Assembly (NCBI GenBank): GCA_903873805.1 | Contig: CAIQQB010000155.1 | Span: forward strand, 1-43,756 | Length of the DNA: 43,756 nucleotides | DNA from: an uncultured Opitutia bacterium | GTDB lineage: Bacteria > Verrucomicrobiota > Verrucomicrobiia > Opitutales > Opitutaceae | Direction of reading: 5' to 3' | Shown here: piece by piece, positions 17,318 to 25,635 of the stretch | Numbering within the stretch: the stretch's first letter is position 1 | How the letters are laid out: every line of letters begins with the position of its first letter | Translations under genes and position numbers: made by a program | The notes under the pieces: model-generated | What the model was told of the DNA's origin: nothing | Database searches by the model: none | What the model saw: the letters and a program-made list of their open reading frames with translations, nothing else

Positions 17318-18742
17318 TCAGGCGAGGTACAGGCCGGCGGTGACCGGGGGGCGGACGGCGAGGCGCCGCCAGGAGGCGGCAAAGGTGTCCTCGTCGTATC
17401 CAAAGAGTGGTGATACCTCCAGGGCGAACGGCGGCAGGCCGGTGGCGTCGGCCGGCACCTCCGCCCCGGCGGCGCGGAGCCAGCGCACCCACTGGCGGAG
17501 CTGGTCGGCCCGGCAGGTCGCGGGTGAGTCCTCCCCGGTGGCGTTCTTGACCGGCGAGAAATCGTCCGCCCGCCGCGTCTCGATCACCACCGCCCGCCGG
17601 GCGCTGGGCAGAGCGTCGAAGACAAAGAGCTCGAACTTGACGCCGTTGGGCGCCGCCGGCTTCACCAGCCGGCCGGCCGCATCGAGGCATGGGACCTTCT
17701 TGTCCGCCCGGTGAAACGGCATCGCCGCCCCGTCCCCGCCGCACGCCATCCGGCGCACAAACTCGCGGTCAAACACATGGATGCCGATGCTGCCGGCGCG
17801 ATACCGCAGTTGCCCGTCCGGCTCCGTCTCCCGCTGGAGCGCCACCGGCAGATCGGTGTATTCGACGACCGTCAGCCGGCCGTCCTGCAGGCAGAAGTGG
17901 CCGACCTTTTCACCGGGACCGGTTTTCGGGGTCGCCTTGGCCGACATCTCGGCGCCGCACAGCAGGTGCCAGCCGATGAACTCCGCGTCCACGCAGCGCA
18001 CCAGCGGATTGTCCACCTGAAAATAGCTGATCGTGTCCGCCCCGGCCTGCGCCATCAGGTCGAGCGAACCGCTGCGGTCGAGCGCGCGGAGCGAGCCGCC
18101 GTGCCCGTCGGGCGCGAGGGCCAGGGCATCCTTCGCGGCGAGCAGGATCTTGCCGTCGTGCCCGGCGGCGGGCATCCGGCCTTGGCGGAAGAGGTGGACG
18201 TGGCCGGCCCCGAGGCCGAAATAATCGTGCCCGGCGAAGAATGCCTCGGTCGCCGCGTGGTTGGCGTGGCTGGTCATGATGAACCAGTGCAGGGGGCGGC
18301 CAAACCGCCGGCCGGCCGCCGCAATCTTTTCCGCAAACACCTGGAAGAGGGTTTTCTCCTTCACCGGCGTGACCGGAAAGGTGCCTTTGGGGCCGTCGAA
18401 GCCGAGGCGGGTGCCCTGGCCCCCGGCCACCGTGAAAACCGCGACGCGGCCCGCCCGCAGGGCCTCCTCGCCGGCCACACGCGCCGCCGCCCAAGCCGCC
18501 GGATCGCCGCCGTTCTCCGGCCGCGGCTCATACGGCGCCGGGGTCAGGCCCGTGACGCCCGACCCGCCTCCGGCCGCCGGGGTGAGCAGGGTGCGGCTCA
18601 GTCGGGCAAACTCCCCCAGATCGACCTCAGCGGCCTCGGCGAGCAGTCGTTGCTGGGCGGCGGCGTCCAGCTGGTCGAAAAAAGCAAACACGTGGCCTTG
18701 TCCGGCGTGCTGAAAGGCCTCGATGAGCGGATGTTGAGCCAT
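17318..18742 (-). CDS. UDPGP-type UDP-sugar pyrophosphorylase (eukaryotic UAP1-like)
   Basis: A 474-residue nucleotidyltransferase. It makes a UDP-sugar (UDP-GlcNAc or UDP-glucose) from UTP and the sugar 1-phosphate. The nucleotide-binding loop is GGQGTRLGFDGPKG (residues 107-120), the form found in eukaryotic UDP-GlcNAc pyrophosphorylases rather than bacterial GlmU or GalU. Further family segments are MTSHANHAATEAFF, FFGL-like YFGLGAGHVHLFRQG, QVDNPLVRCVD, EKVGHF, VVEYTDLP and KFELFVFDALP. GlmU-type acetyltransferase repeats are absent. It lies between an FtsB-like gene (23 bp upstream) and the phosphohexomutase (8 bp downstream), all on the minus strand. The sugar specificity cannot be read from sequence alone. 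Confidence 0.88.
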   Translation of the reverse strand: MAQHPLIEAFQHAGQGHVFAFFDQLDAAAQQRLLAEAAEVDLGEFARLSRTLLTPAAGGGSGVTGLTPAPYEPRPENGGDPAAWAAARVAGEEALRAGRVAVFTVAGGQGTRLGFDGPKGTFPVTPVKEKTLFQVFAEKIAAAGRRFGRPLHWFIMTSHANHAATEAFFAGHDYFGLGAGHVHLFRQGRMPAAGHDGKILLAAKDALALAPDGHGGSLRALDRSGSLDLMAQAGADTISYFQVDNPLVRCVDAEFIGWHLLCGAEMSAKATPKTGPGEKVGHFCLQDGRLTVVEYTDLPVALQRETEPDGQLRYRAGSIGIHVFDREFVRRMACGGDGAAMPFHRADKKVPCLDAAGRLVKPAAPNGVKFELFVFDALPSARRAVVIETRRADDFSPVKNATGEDSPATCRADQLRQWVRWLRAAGAEVPADATGLPPFALEVSPLFGYDEDTFAASWRRLAVRPPVTAGLYLA

Positions 18743-18765
18743 GGAAAATCAGTCGGGCTGGCCGC

Positions 18766-19059
18766 TCAGCGCCCCGCCGGATCCTCGAACCGGAAGATGA
18801 ACTCGTCCGGCTTCGCATAGCCGAGGCGGCGGCGGATGATCATTTCGACATAGGCCGGATCGTTCCGGAGCCGCTGCAGGATCAACTCCTGCTCCTGCAA
18901 ACGGGTCTTCACCTCGGCCAGCCGCCAGCGGGCCTGTTCCTCGCCGGCCACGAGCTGGCGGTATTCCTGCCGGGTCTGCCAGAAATACGCCGCCGACCCG
19001 GCGGCGACCGTGAGGATCAACAGCAGGTAGGCGGCGAGGAGAAGGCGGCGGAACGGCAT
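18766..19059 (-). CDS. FtsB/DivIC-like septum formation initiator protein
   Basis: A 97-residue bitopic membrane protein. A short cytoplasmic start (MPFRR) precedes one membrane helix (LLLAAYLLLILTVAAGSAAYF), then a predicted coiled coil (residues 28-70) and the family segment DPAYVEMIIRRRLGYAKPDEFIFRF. In FtsB/DivIC proteins the coiled coil pairs with FtsL, and the region after it (N-D-P-x-Y-I-E-x-x-A-R-x-x-L) contacts FtsQ at the septum. The gene is first in a tight minus-strand run with the UDP-sugar pyrophosphorylase and phosphohexomutase genes, which suggests co-expression of division and envelope-precursor functions. It is divergent from the ExeA-like gene, with 111 bp between starts. 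Confidence 0.85.
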   Translation of the reverse strand: MPFRRLLLAAYLLLILTVAAGSAAYFWQTRQEYRQLVAGEEQARWRLAEVKTRLQEQELILQRLRNDPAYVEMIIRRRLGYAKPDEFIFRFEDPAGR

Positions 19060-19170
19060 GGTGCGGAGTGGCGGTCGGGCCTCCAGCACAACGGCCGGAA
19101 AAAAATCCGCAAGACTTTGCCGCCGTTTTGACGTGCGTTTGCGGACCGGCCATCCTACAAACCCCGACGC

Positions 19171-19986
19171 ATGTATCAGAGTTTCTATGGGCTGAGGGAA
19201 ATGCCCTTCAACATCACGCCCGACCCCCGGTTTCTTTACCTCAGCCCCACGCATCAGGAGGCGTTGCAGCATCTGAAATATGGCGTGAGCGAGCGCAAGG
19301 GCTTCATCGTGGTGATCGGCGAGGTCGGCTGCGGCAAAACCACCATCTGCCGGCGGTTTCTCAACGAGATCGATCCCGGCCGCTACGACACCGCCCTCAT
19401 TCTCAATCCGCGCGTGACCGAGACCCAGATGCTCAAGGCCATCCTGACCGAACTTGGCGAGACCAGGCTCGCGCGCAGCCAGAACGACCTCGTGGCCCAG
19501 ATGAACCGCGTCCTTCTCGACCGCATCGCCCGCGGCCGCGACATCGTCCTCATCATCGACGAGGCGCAGAACCTCTCCTTCGAGGTGCTGGAGCAGGTCC
19601 GGCTGCTCTCCAATCTGGAAACGGACAAACAAAAGCTGCTGCAGACCGTGCTGATCGGCCAGCCCGAGCTGAAGGAGGTGCTCGCCCGCGAGGAACTCCG
19701 CCAGCTGCGCCAGCGCATCCTGGTCAATTGTGAACTGCTGCCGCTCACCGCCGTCGATGTGGCCCACTACGTGCAGCACCGGCTCACGCTGGCCGGGGGC
19801 GACGGCCGGCCCAGCTTCACTCCGTGGGCCCTCCGCGCCATCCACCGCCACAGCGGCGGAATTCCCCGCATCATCAACAATCTCTGTGACCGGGCCATGC
19901 TTTCAGCCTACATCCGTGAATCCGAGGAGGTCACCTATTGGGATGTCCGCCGCGCCCGCAAGGACATGAACACTCTCGTCGCCTGA
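19171..19986 (+). CDS. ExeA/GspA-like AAA ATPase
   Basis: A 271-residue cytoplasmic AAA ATPase. The start YQSFYGLREMPFNITPDPRF is the ExeA-family signature. Walker A is GEVGCGKT (residues 50-57), Walker B is IVLIIDEAQN (Asp130, Glu131), and the sensor arginines lie in LRQLRQRI. Aeromonas ExeA works with ExeB to place the type II secretin, but its C-terminal peptidoglycan-binding domain is absent here. Similar short ATPases accompany exopolysaccharide clusters. The next genes are a GspB-like protein (17 bp gap) and an O-antigen ligase-like protein, so a role in polysaccharide assembly or export is more likely than type II secretion. No secretin or pilin gene is in the window. Confidence 0.88.
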   Translation: MYQSFYGLREMPFNITPDPRFLYLSPTHQEALQHLKYGVSERKGFIVVIGEVGCGKTTICRRFLNEIDPGRYDTALILNPRVTETQMLKAILTELGETRLARSQNDLVAQMNRVLLDRIARGRDIVLIIDEAQNLSFEVLEQVRLLSNLETDKQKLLQTVLIGQPELKEVLAREELRQLRQRILVNCELLPLTAVDVAHYVQHRLTLAGGDGRPSFTPWALRAIHRHSGGIPRIINNLCDRAMLSAYIRESEEVTYWDVRRARKDMNTLVA

Positions 19987-20003
19987 CCGCCCGCGCCGCT
20001 CCC

Positions 20004-20690
20004 ATGAGTCTGATCAACGAAGCCCTGAAAAAAGCCCAGCGGATCCGCGGCGACACGCCGGGGACCGCCCCGGCCGCCGGTCGGCTGATCCGATCGGCCG
20101 AGGGCCCGGCGTCCCGGCCCGGGCGCTCCAAGACCCCGCTGCTCGCCGGGGGCGCCATCCTGCTGGTCACCGTGGTCGGGGTGGCGGCCTATCTTCTCAC
20201 GGGCGCTCCGACGCCCCCCAAGGCGGAAACCCAAAAAACTTCACCGCCCCCGCCGGTGGTCGCCGCCATTCCCGCGCCGGTACCCCCCAGCCCGCCCGCC
20301 CCCGTCCTTCCTGCGCCGGCCCCGGTCGTGGCGCTGCCACCGATTTCCACTCACGTCACCACTCCCGCCACGGCGGAGCCCATTCCGAACAAAACCGCGC
20401 CGGCTATCCCCACCCCGATGGTCAGCCTGCCTTCCACCGACCCCACGCCCGCCGCCCCGCCGCCGCCCGCCCCGAACAAACCGAGCCCGCAGGTTTATGC
20501 CCTACTCGACGCCATGCATGTGACCGGCATCCGCACGTCGGACACCGACCCGAAGGTCCTGATGAACGACCGGGTGTACAAACTGAACGATCTGGTCGAC
20601 CGCCCCACCGGTCTGCGCATCACCCGGATCGCCTCCGACCACCTGACTTTCACCGACGGCGCCGGCTTCGAATACACCAAGACTTTTTGA
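20004..20690 (+). CDS. GspB/ExeB-like single-span protein with proline-rich linker
   Basis: A 228-residue protein starting MSLINEALKKAQ, the N-terminal signature of GspB-like partners of ExeA ATPases. One membrane helix (about residues 48-68, LLAGGAILLVTVVGVAAYLL) is followed by about 95 residues rich in Pro and Ala, long enough to cross part of the periplasm. A compact C-terminal domain (about 155-228) has VYALLDAMHVTGIR, KVLMNDRVYKLNDLVD and LTFTDGAGFEYTKTF, resembling the GspB C-terminal domain. It probably links the cytoplasmic ATPase to a periplasmic or envelope target. The start lies 17 bp after the ATPase stop and an ATG at 20004 fits the family. The C-terminus ends in an aromatic residue. 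Confidence 0.82.
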   Translation: MSLINEALKKAQRIRGDTPGTAPAAGRLIRSAEGPASRPGRSKTPLLAGGAILLVTVVGVAAYLLTGAPTPPKAETQKTSPPPPVVAAIPAPVPPSPPAPVLPAPAPVVALPPISTHVTTPATAEPIPNKTAPAIPTPMVSLPSTDPTPAAPPPPAPNKPSPQVYALLDAMHVTGIRTSDTDPKVLMNDRVYKLNDLVDRPTGLRITRIASDHLTFTDGAGFEYTKTF

Positions 20691-20757
20691 GTCCGCCGGA
20701 CGACTTTCTTGCGGTTCGGAAAATAATCCTCTTCCCGTCCCAACGGAAACCGTTTTT

Positions 20758-22284
20758 GTGACGACTGTGGAATCCAGCCCCCCTCCTCCTTCGCCGCACG
20801 GCCCGACCCCCCTGATGGTTTTTCGCGGCGAAAACCGCGCGACGCGCCGGCTGCATCCCCTTGAAAAGGCCCTCCTGATCGTCACCGCCATTCAGCTGTG
20901 CTTTCTGCCCTGGGCCCTGGGCGGCATGAATGTGTGGAGTCAGTTTGTCAGCCTCGCCCTGTCCCTGACCGCGTTCACCCTCTCCCTGGTAAACCGCCAA
21001 TACACCGAGGAATTCGCCCGCGAGGGGGAGTTCAAGCTAGTCATGTGGCCGAAGCTGATCCGCTTTCCCATCTTCTGGCTGGGTCTCGGCCTGCTCATTT
21101 ACATGACCGTGCAGGCCTGCAATCCCGCTTGGGCCTACCGCACCAGCTCGAACGGCAATTACTGGTGGATGGTTCAGATCAGCCACATCAACTGGCTGCC
21201 GACGGGGATGACCGCCCCTTACAGCGATATGAACGCGTGGCGAACCATCGTGATCTTCGCCGCCCCCTGGCTGACTGCTTGCGCTCTCTGGGTCGGCATC
21301 ACCCGGCGCATCACTCTGATCGGCCTGCTCGGCACCCTCGCGATCAATGGGGGACTGCTCGCCGCCGTCGGCATCCTGATGTGCGTGGCCGGCAACGGGA
21401 AAATCCTGTGGTTCATCACCCCGTCCAAAGGCGCCCTGTTTGTGTCGTCGTTCGTTTACAAGAACCATGCGGGCGACTACTTCAACCTGGTCCTGACCGT
21501 CTGCACCGGGCTGATGTTCTGGTATTTTTCCCGCAGCGAGCGCGCGTCCAACCGGTCGAACCCCGCGCCCATCTTCGGCTTCGCGGGCGTGCTGCTGGGC
21601 ATGATCGTGATCCTGAGCGGTTCCCGCGCCTCCACCATCCTGCTGATGGTGTTTCTGGTGCTGGCCGTGGCGGGCCTGATCCTGCGTCTCACGTTGCTCG
21701 GCAACGAGGGCCGCAGCCCCTTCGCGCTGGGCCTCTTCGCCTTCATCCTCGTGCTCTTCGTGGGCGGCGGCCTCTACGCCCTCGACCAAGGTCGCTCCAT
21801 CGAGGGGGTGGAACGGCTGACCACCCAGGACTTCGGCTCTTCCGTCCTCCTGCGCCAGAAGGCCGCCGAGGCGACCTGGATCATGGCCAAGGACAAGCTG
21901 GTGACCGGCTGGGGGGCGGGCAGCTACCGGCATTATTTCCCCATGTATCAGCAGCATTACCCCGAACTCCTCCGCCGCCCTGACGGCCACACCTACTACT
22001 GGGACTATGCCCACAACGACTACCTCCAGATTCTCGCCGAACTGGGTCTCGTCGGCGCGTTCTTCCTCGTCGCCGGCGCGTTTTCCTACGGCTTCAAGCT
22101 CCTCCGCCACGGCATCTTCTCCCGCCCGCATGCCGTGTTCATCCTCATGGGACTCCTGATGACGATGGGACACGCCTGGGTGGACATGCCGTTTTTTTGC
22201 CCGGCCATCCTGGTCACCTGGTGCGCGCTCTGGGTTCTGGTCACCCGTTGGGTCGAGTTCGAGGACAATCGCGTGCGTGACTGA
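20758..22284 (+). CDS. O-antigen ligase/polymerase-like (Wzy_C family) membrane protein
   Basis: A 508-residue polytopic membrane protein with about 11-12 hydrophobic segments. The Wzy_C region shows the SGSRAS loop, the large periplasmic loop with GWGAGSYRHYFPMYQQHYPE, and YAHNDYLQILAELGLVGAFF. The last of these is the hallmark of O-antigen ligase/polymerase proteins, with His and Asp positions thought to be functional. Such proteins join or polymerise lipid-linked glycans on the periplasmic face. The frame opens at GTG 20758 just after the GspB-like gene (67 bp); an ATG at 20815 is an alternative and would still keep every membrane segment. The genomic pairing with ExeA and GspB-like proteins suggests an exopolysaccharide or surface glycan system. 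No glycosyltransferases are in the window. Confidence 0.87.
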   Translation: MTTVESSPPPPSPHGPTPLMVFRGENRATRRLHPLEKALLIVTAIQLCFLPWALGGMNVWSQFVSLALSLTAFTLSLVNRQYTEEFAREGEFKLVMWPKLIRFPIFWLGLGLLIYMTVQACNPAWAYRTSSNGNYWWMVQISHINWLPTGMTAPYSDMNAWRTIVIFAAPWLTACALWVGITRRITLIGLLGTLAINGGLLAAVGILMCVAGNGKILWFITPSKGALFVSSFVYKNHAGDYFNLVLTVCTGLMFWYFSRSERASNRSNPAPIFGFAGVLLGMIVILSGSRASTILLMVFLVLAVAGLILRLTLLGNEGRSPFALGLFAFILVLFVGGGLYALDQGRSIEGVERLTTQDFGSSVLLRQKAAEATWIMAKDKLVTGWGAGSYRHYFPMYQQHYPELLRRPDGHTYYWDYAHNDYLQILAELGLVGAFFLVAGAFSYGFKLLRHGIFSRPHAVFILMGLLMTMGHAWVDMPFFCPAILVTWCALWVLVTRWVEFEDNRVRD

Positions 22285-22470
22285 GCCGGGAGCAATGCAA
22301 GCCGACCCTTCCCCGCCCCGCCGGCCGCCGTCGGACCAATTCACGGCATCCCCGGGGGCCGCCCCCGCGTAATATATCATGCTGTGGTCTCCGCCCAACC
22401 TCCCGTCTGCCTGCTCGCGCTCCCCGGCCTCCCGCCGCCGGCGCCGGCGGCGGGCCGACTCTGCGGAACC

Positions 22471-23067
22471 ATGAGCAACCGGACGAACGATGCCCGCCCG
22501 CCCCCGGACGCGGCAGAGGCGGCAGCCGACGCCCGGTTGCTGACCCGGCTGGCCGGTGGCGACCGCCCGGCGTTCGCCGAAATCTACGACCGTTATTCCC
22601 GCCCGCTCTACGCCATTGCCCTCCGCGTTCTCAACGATTCCCGCGAGGCCGAGGACGTGCTCCATGACGTCTTTCTCACCGTCTGGAGCCGGGCCGGGGA
22701 CTATCAGGAAAAACGCGGCCAAGTTTTCGCCTGGCTCCTCACCCTGACCCGCAACCGCGCCATCGACCGCGTGCGCGCCCGCAAGCGCCGCTCCGAAATT
22801 CTCCGGCAGGCCTTCCCCGCCGACCTCGGTTATGCCGAGACCGGGGATTCCGTCGGACTCCTCTGGCATCAGGAAAAGGCCGCCGCCGTCCGCCAGGCTG
22901 TCGCGACCCTTCCCGCCGACCAGCGGCAGGCTCTCGAGCTCGCCTTCTTCAGCGGTCTCACCCAGCAACAAATCGCCGGCCAGCTCGGCGAACCGCTCGG
23001 CACCATCAAGGCCCGGATCCGCCGCAGTCTGCTCCGGCTGCGCGAAACCCTCTCCCCCCGCCTATGA
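22471..23067 (+). CDS. ECF (SigK-like) RNA polymerase sigma factor
   Basis: A 198-residue sigma-70 family protein with only regions 2 and 4. Region 2 covers about residues 35-100, with FAEIYDRYSRPLYAIALRVL and the core-binding segment EAEDVLHDVFLTVW. TLTRNRAIDRVRARKRR is the region 2.3-2.4 stretch. Region 4 is LPADQRQALELAFFSGLTQQQIAGQLGEPLGTIKARIRRSLLRL, a helix-turn-helix for the -35 element. The ATG at 22471 is chosen since the upstream extension is Pro-rich. The stop overlaps the start of the anti-sigma gene by 4 bp (ATGA), so translation is coupled. The likely control is sequestration by that membrane protein. Confidence 0.93.
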   Translation: MSNRTNDARPPPDAAEAAADARLLTRLAGGDRPAFAEIYDRYSRPLYAIALRVLNDSREAEDVLHDVFLTVWSRAGDYQEKRGQVFAWLLTLTRNRAIDRVRARKRRSEILRQAFPADLGYAETGDSVGLLWHQEKAAAVRQAVATLPADQRQALELAFFSGLTQQQIAGQLGEPLGTIKARIRRSLLRLRETLSPRL

Positions 23068-23939
23068 TTGACGAAGCCCAGGAGGAGACCGCGGCCCTTT
23101 ATGCCCTGCACCTGCTCGAGGGTGAAGAGCTCGTGCGCTTCGAATCCGCGCTGGCCCTCAGCCCTGAACTGCAGCAGCTCGTCCGCGAACTGCAGTCCGC
23201 CACCGCGCATTGCTCCCTCCTCGTCCCGCCGGCCGCACCCTCCGACGCCCTGCGCACCCGTGTTCTGGCCTCCCTCCCCGCGACCGCTGTCGAACCCCTC
23301 CCCCCGACGGCGCAACAGGCCCTCCCCTTCCGTCGCCTGGCCTGGCTCGGATGGTCGGTTGCCGCGGGCTTCGCGGTGGTCGCCACCTACCTGGCCTTCG
23401 ACGGACAGCAGCAGGCCCTCGAGACCCAGGCCGCCCGGCAGACGGCCGATCTCACCCACCTCAACGCCCTCGAACTGGCGAACCAGCTCAAGGCCGAACG
23501 CATCATTTCCCTCCAGCAGATTGAAATCCTCCGGCGGGCCCAGACCGAGGCTGCGACGGCCGCCAGCCGGATCGCCGAACTGGAACGCGCGGGCGATCTC
23601 GCCGCCCTCAAGATCGACACGCTCGTCTCCCTCCTCGGTGACTCGCCCCAGGCCCGCGCCATCGCCGTCTGGAATCCCTCCACCCAGGAGGGCGTGCTTA
23701 ACGTCAGCCGGCTGCCGGCCCTCGCCGCCGATCAGGACTACCAGCTTTGGGTCGTCGACCCGCAATATCCCCTTCCCGTCGACGGGGGGGTGTTTCGCGT
23801 GGATCCCGCCACCGGGGCGGCCCATTACCGTTTCAAGGCCGGTCAGCCCGTCCGGACGGTCGCCAAGTTCGCCGTCAGCCGCGAACGCAAGGGCGGCGTG
23901 CCCAAGGCCGAGGGCCCCATGGTGCTGCTGAGCGAGTGA
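23064..23939 (+). CDS. Membrane anti-sigma factor, RskA family
   Basis: A 291-residue protein. The N-terminal cytoplasmic part (residues 1-88) lacks the His/Cys zinc motif of ZAS-type anti-sigma factors; ALYALHLLEGEELVRFE resembles the RskA N-terminus that binds SigK. One membrane helix (about 91-112) is followed by an Ala/Gln/Leu-rich coiled coil (113-195) and an RskA C-terminal domain (AIAVWNPSTQEGVLNVSRLPAL, DYQLWVVDP, PVDGGVFRVD). In mycobacteria, RskA is released by intramembrane proteolysis. An M50 protease is encoded 22 kb away in this window, but no link is shown. Start ATG overlaps the sigma stop by 4 bp. The long coiled coil is unusual in length. Confidence 0.88.
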   Translation: MIDEAQEETAALYALHLLEGEELVRFESALALSPELQQLVRELQSATAHCSLLVPPAAPSDALRTRVLASLPATAVEPLPPTAQQALPFRRLAWLGWSVAAGFAVVATYLAFDGQQQALETQAARQTADLTHLNALELANQLKAERIISLQQIEILRRAQTEAATAASRIAELERAGDLAALKIDTLVSLLGDSPQARAIAVWNPSTQEGVLNVSRLPALAADQDYQLWVVDPQYPLPVDGGVFRVDPATGAAHYRFKAGQPVRTVAKFAVSRERKGGVPKAEGPMVLLSE

Positions 23940-24139
23940 CCCGCACCGGACCGCCGCCCCGCCGCTGGCCCCGGACTTAGCCCGCGGGGTGCGAGCTCGA
24001 ATTGTATTTGCTCCCGCCTGGCCTTCCCGCCCCCGGTCACCGTCCGCCCTTCTTTTGGCCGTTTTCATCTGAGTGCCTGGGTGGCCCGCGGTAAATGCGC
24101 TTGTCACCCGTGCCTTCGCCGCGGAACCTCCGCCCTACC

Positions 24140-25327
24140 ATGGTCATCAAACCCAAAGTCCGCGGCTTCGTTTGCGTCACCGCCCACCCCGCCGGTTGCG
24201 CCGCCCATGTTCAGGAACAGATCGACCACATCCGTTCCTGCGGGCCGGTCCGGGATGGCCCCCGCAAGGTGCTCGTCATCGGCGCCTCCACCGGTTACGG
24301 ACTCTCCTCCCGCATCGCCGCCGCCTTCGGTTCTTCCGCCGCCACGGTCGGCGTGTTTTTTGAACGCCCCTCCGAAGAGGGCCGGCCCGCCACCCCCGGT
24401 TGGTACAACTCCATCGCCTTCACCTCGGCCGCCCGCGCCGCCGGGCTCTACGCCCGCAACTTTAACGGCGATGCGTTCTCGCCCGCGATGAAGGCGGAGG
24501 TCGTCGCCGCCATCAAGGCCGACCTCGGCCAGGTCGACCTCATTGTCTATTCCCTCGCTTCACCCCGCCGCACCCATCCGGTCACCGGCGTGGTCCACAA
24601 ATCCGTGCTCAAGCCCGTCGGCACCTCCTACACCAACAAAACCGTCGACACCGACAAGGGCATTGTCAGCGACATCACCATCGAGCCGGCCAGTGCCACC
24701 GAAATTGCCGACACGACCAAGGTCATGGGCGGCGAGGACTGGGAACTCTGGATTGAGGCGCTCGAGGCCGCCCAGGCCATCGCGCCCGGCGCCACCTCGG
24801 TCGCCTACTCCTACATCGGGCCCGAGGTTACCTGGGCCATCTATAAGAACGGCACCATCGGTCTCGCCAAGAACGACCTCGAGCGGGCCGGCCGCCGCAT
24901 CGACGCCATCCTCAAGACCAACGGCTACGGCCGCGCCTTCATCTCCGTCAACAAGGCGCTCGTCACCCAGGCCAGCTCCGCCATCCCGGTTGTGCCGCTC
25001 TACATTTCCATTCTCTACAAGCTGATGAAGGCGCGCGGCACCCACGAGGGCTGCATCCAGCAGATCCAGCGACTCTTCGCGACCCAGATGTACAACGGCA
25101 GCGCCCTGACCTTCGACGAAGCCGGCCGCGTCCGGGTCGACGATTGGGAGATGCGTCCCGAGGTGCAGGCCGAAATCACCCGGATCTGGCCGCAGGTCAC
25201 GACGGAGAATCTCGCCGCCCTCACCGACATCGCCGGCTACCGGGAGGAGTTTCTCAAGCTCTTCGGCTTCGGGCTCGCCGGCGTGGACTACGAGGCCGAC
25301 GTCGAGCCGCACCTCCCGATGCTCTGA
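24140..25327 (+). CDS. fabV: Trans-2-enoyl-ACP/CoA reductase FabV
   Basis: A 395-residue NADH-dependent enoyl reductase of the FabV type, which carries out the last step of fatty-acid elongation and is triclosan-resistant. The nucleotide-binding loop is VIGASTGYGLSSR (residues 47-59). The signature Y-x8-K is Tyr235 to Lys244 in YKNGTIGLAK, the same positions reported for FabV enzymes. Other conserved pieces are FERPSEEGRPATPGWYN, VDLIVYSLASPRR, PVGTSYTNKTVD and YSYIGPEVTW. The length is typical. The ATG at 24140 matches the family start (MVIKPKVRGF); an upstream ORF extension is not credible. It is single-gene, with 200 bp after the anti-sigma gene. Confidence 0.97.
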   Translation: MVIKPKVRGFVCVTAHPAGCAAHVQEQIDHIRSCGPVRDGPRKVLVIGASTGYGLSSRIAAAFGSSAATVGVFFERPSEEGRPATPGWYNSIAFTSAARAAGLYARNFNGDAFSPAMKAEVVAAIKADLGQVDLIVYSLASPRRTHPVTGVVHKSVLKPVGTSYTNKTVDTDKGIVSDITIEPASATEIADTTKVMGGEDWELWIEALEAAQAIAPGATSVAYSYIGPEVTWAIYKNGTIGLAKNDLERAGRRIDAILKTNGYGRAFISVNKALVTQASSAIPVVPLYISILYKLMKARGTHEGCIQQIQRLFATQMYNGSALTFDEAGRVRVDDWEMRPEVQAEITRIWPQVTTENLAALTDIAGYREEFLKLFGFGLAGVDYEADVEPHLPML

Positions 25328-25635
25328 CCGGCAAAACCCAGCGCCAAAGTCGCGGCCAACAATCCAGCCCGCGGCTGATGCCATCACCAGTGAGCTATTG
25401 GAACCGGAAGGTCATCAGCCATGGAATTTTGGGGTTCGGAAAGCTGCCGCCTGAGCCCAGAAAACCCAGATGTCACCACGGATATCACAGATGCACACGG
25501 ATGATCAATCCATGGCAGATCATCTGGCTTTCACTCCGCGGGTGAACAGATCTCGCGCGATCATTGTTTCTCCATGCTCCCTATCGTGTCATCCGTGCAA
25601 TCCGTGGTTGGATTGAACTGCCGGATTTAGACTGA
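25328..25635. other. Non-coding gap with a MITE-like element
   Basis: This 308-bp gap between fabV and the split dtd has no credible gene. A near-palindrome pair (GGCTGATG near 25373 and CATCAGCC near 25413) lies in its first half. The second half is filled by the terminal-inverted-repeat element described separately, whose right end is 26 bp before the dtd start. No T-tract terminator is seen. Confidence 0.6.
25475..25609. repeat. MITE-like element with ACCACGGAT terminal inverted repeats
   Basis: The left end reads ACCACGGAT then ATCACAGATG, and the right end, read on the opposite strand, is AACCACGGAT then TGCACGGATG. The outer nine bases match exactly and similarity extends over about 25 bases. 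The interior is about 80 bp, AT-richer than the flanks and without coding potential. It resembles a short non-autonomous element; a related CGCGAATCACGCGGA fragment occurs near 39290. No transposase is nearby, and target duplications were not clear. Confidence 0.6.

Noticed and set aside
15768-17714. 648-codon plus-strand ORF antisense to the phosphohexomutase
   Set aside because: The minus strand has all four mutase loops; the plus-strand frame shows no domain and reads as Arg/Gly/Val-rich shadow.
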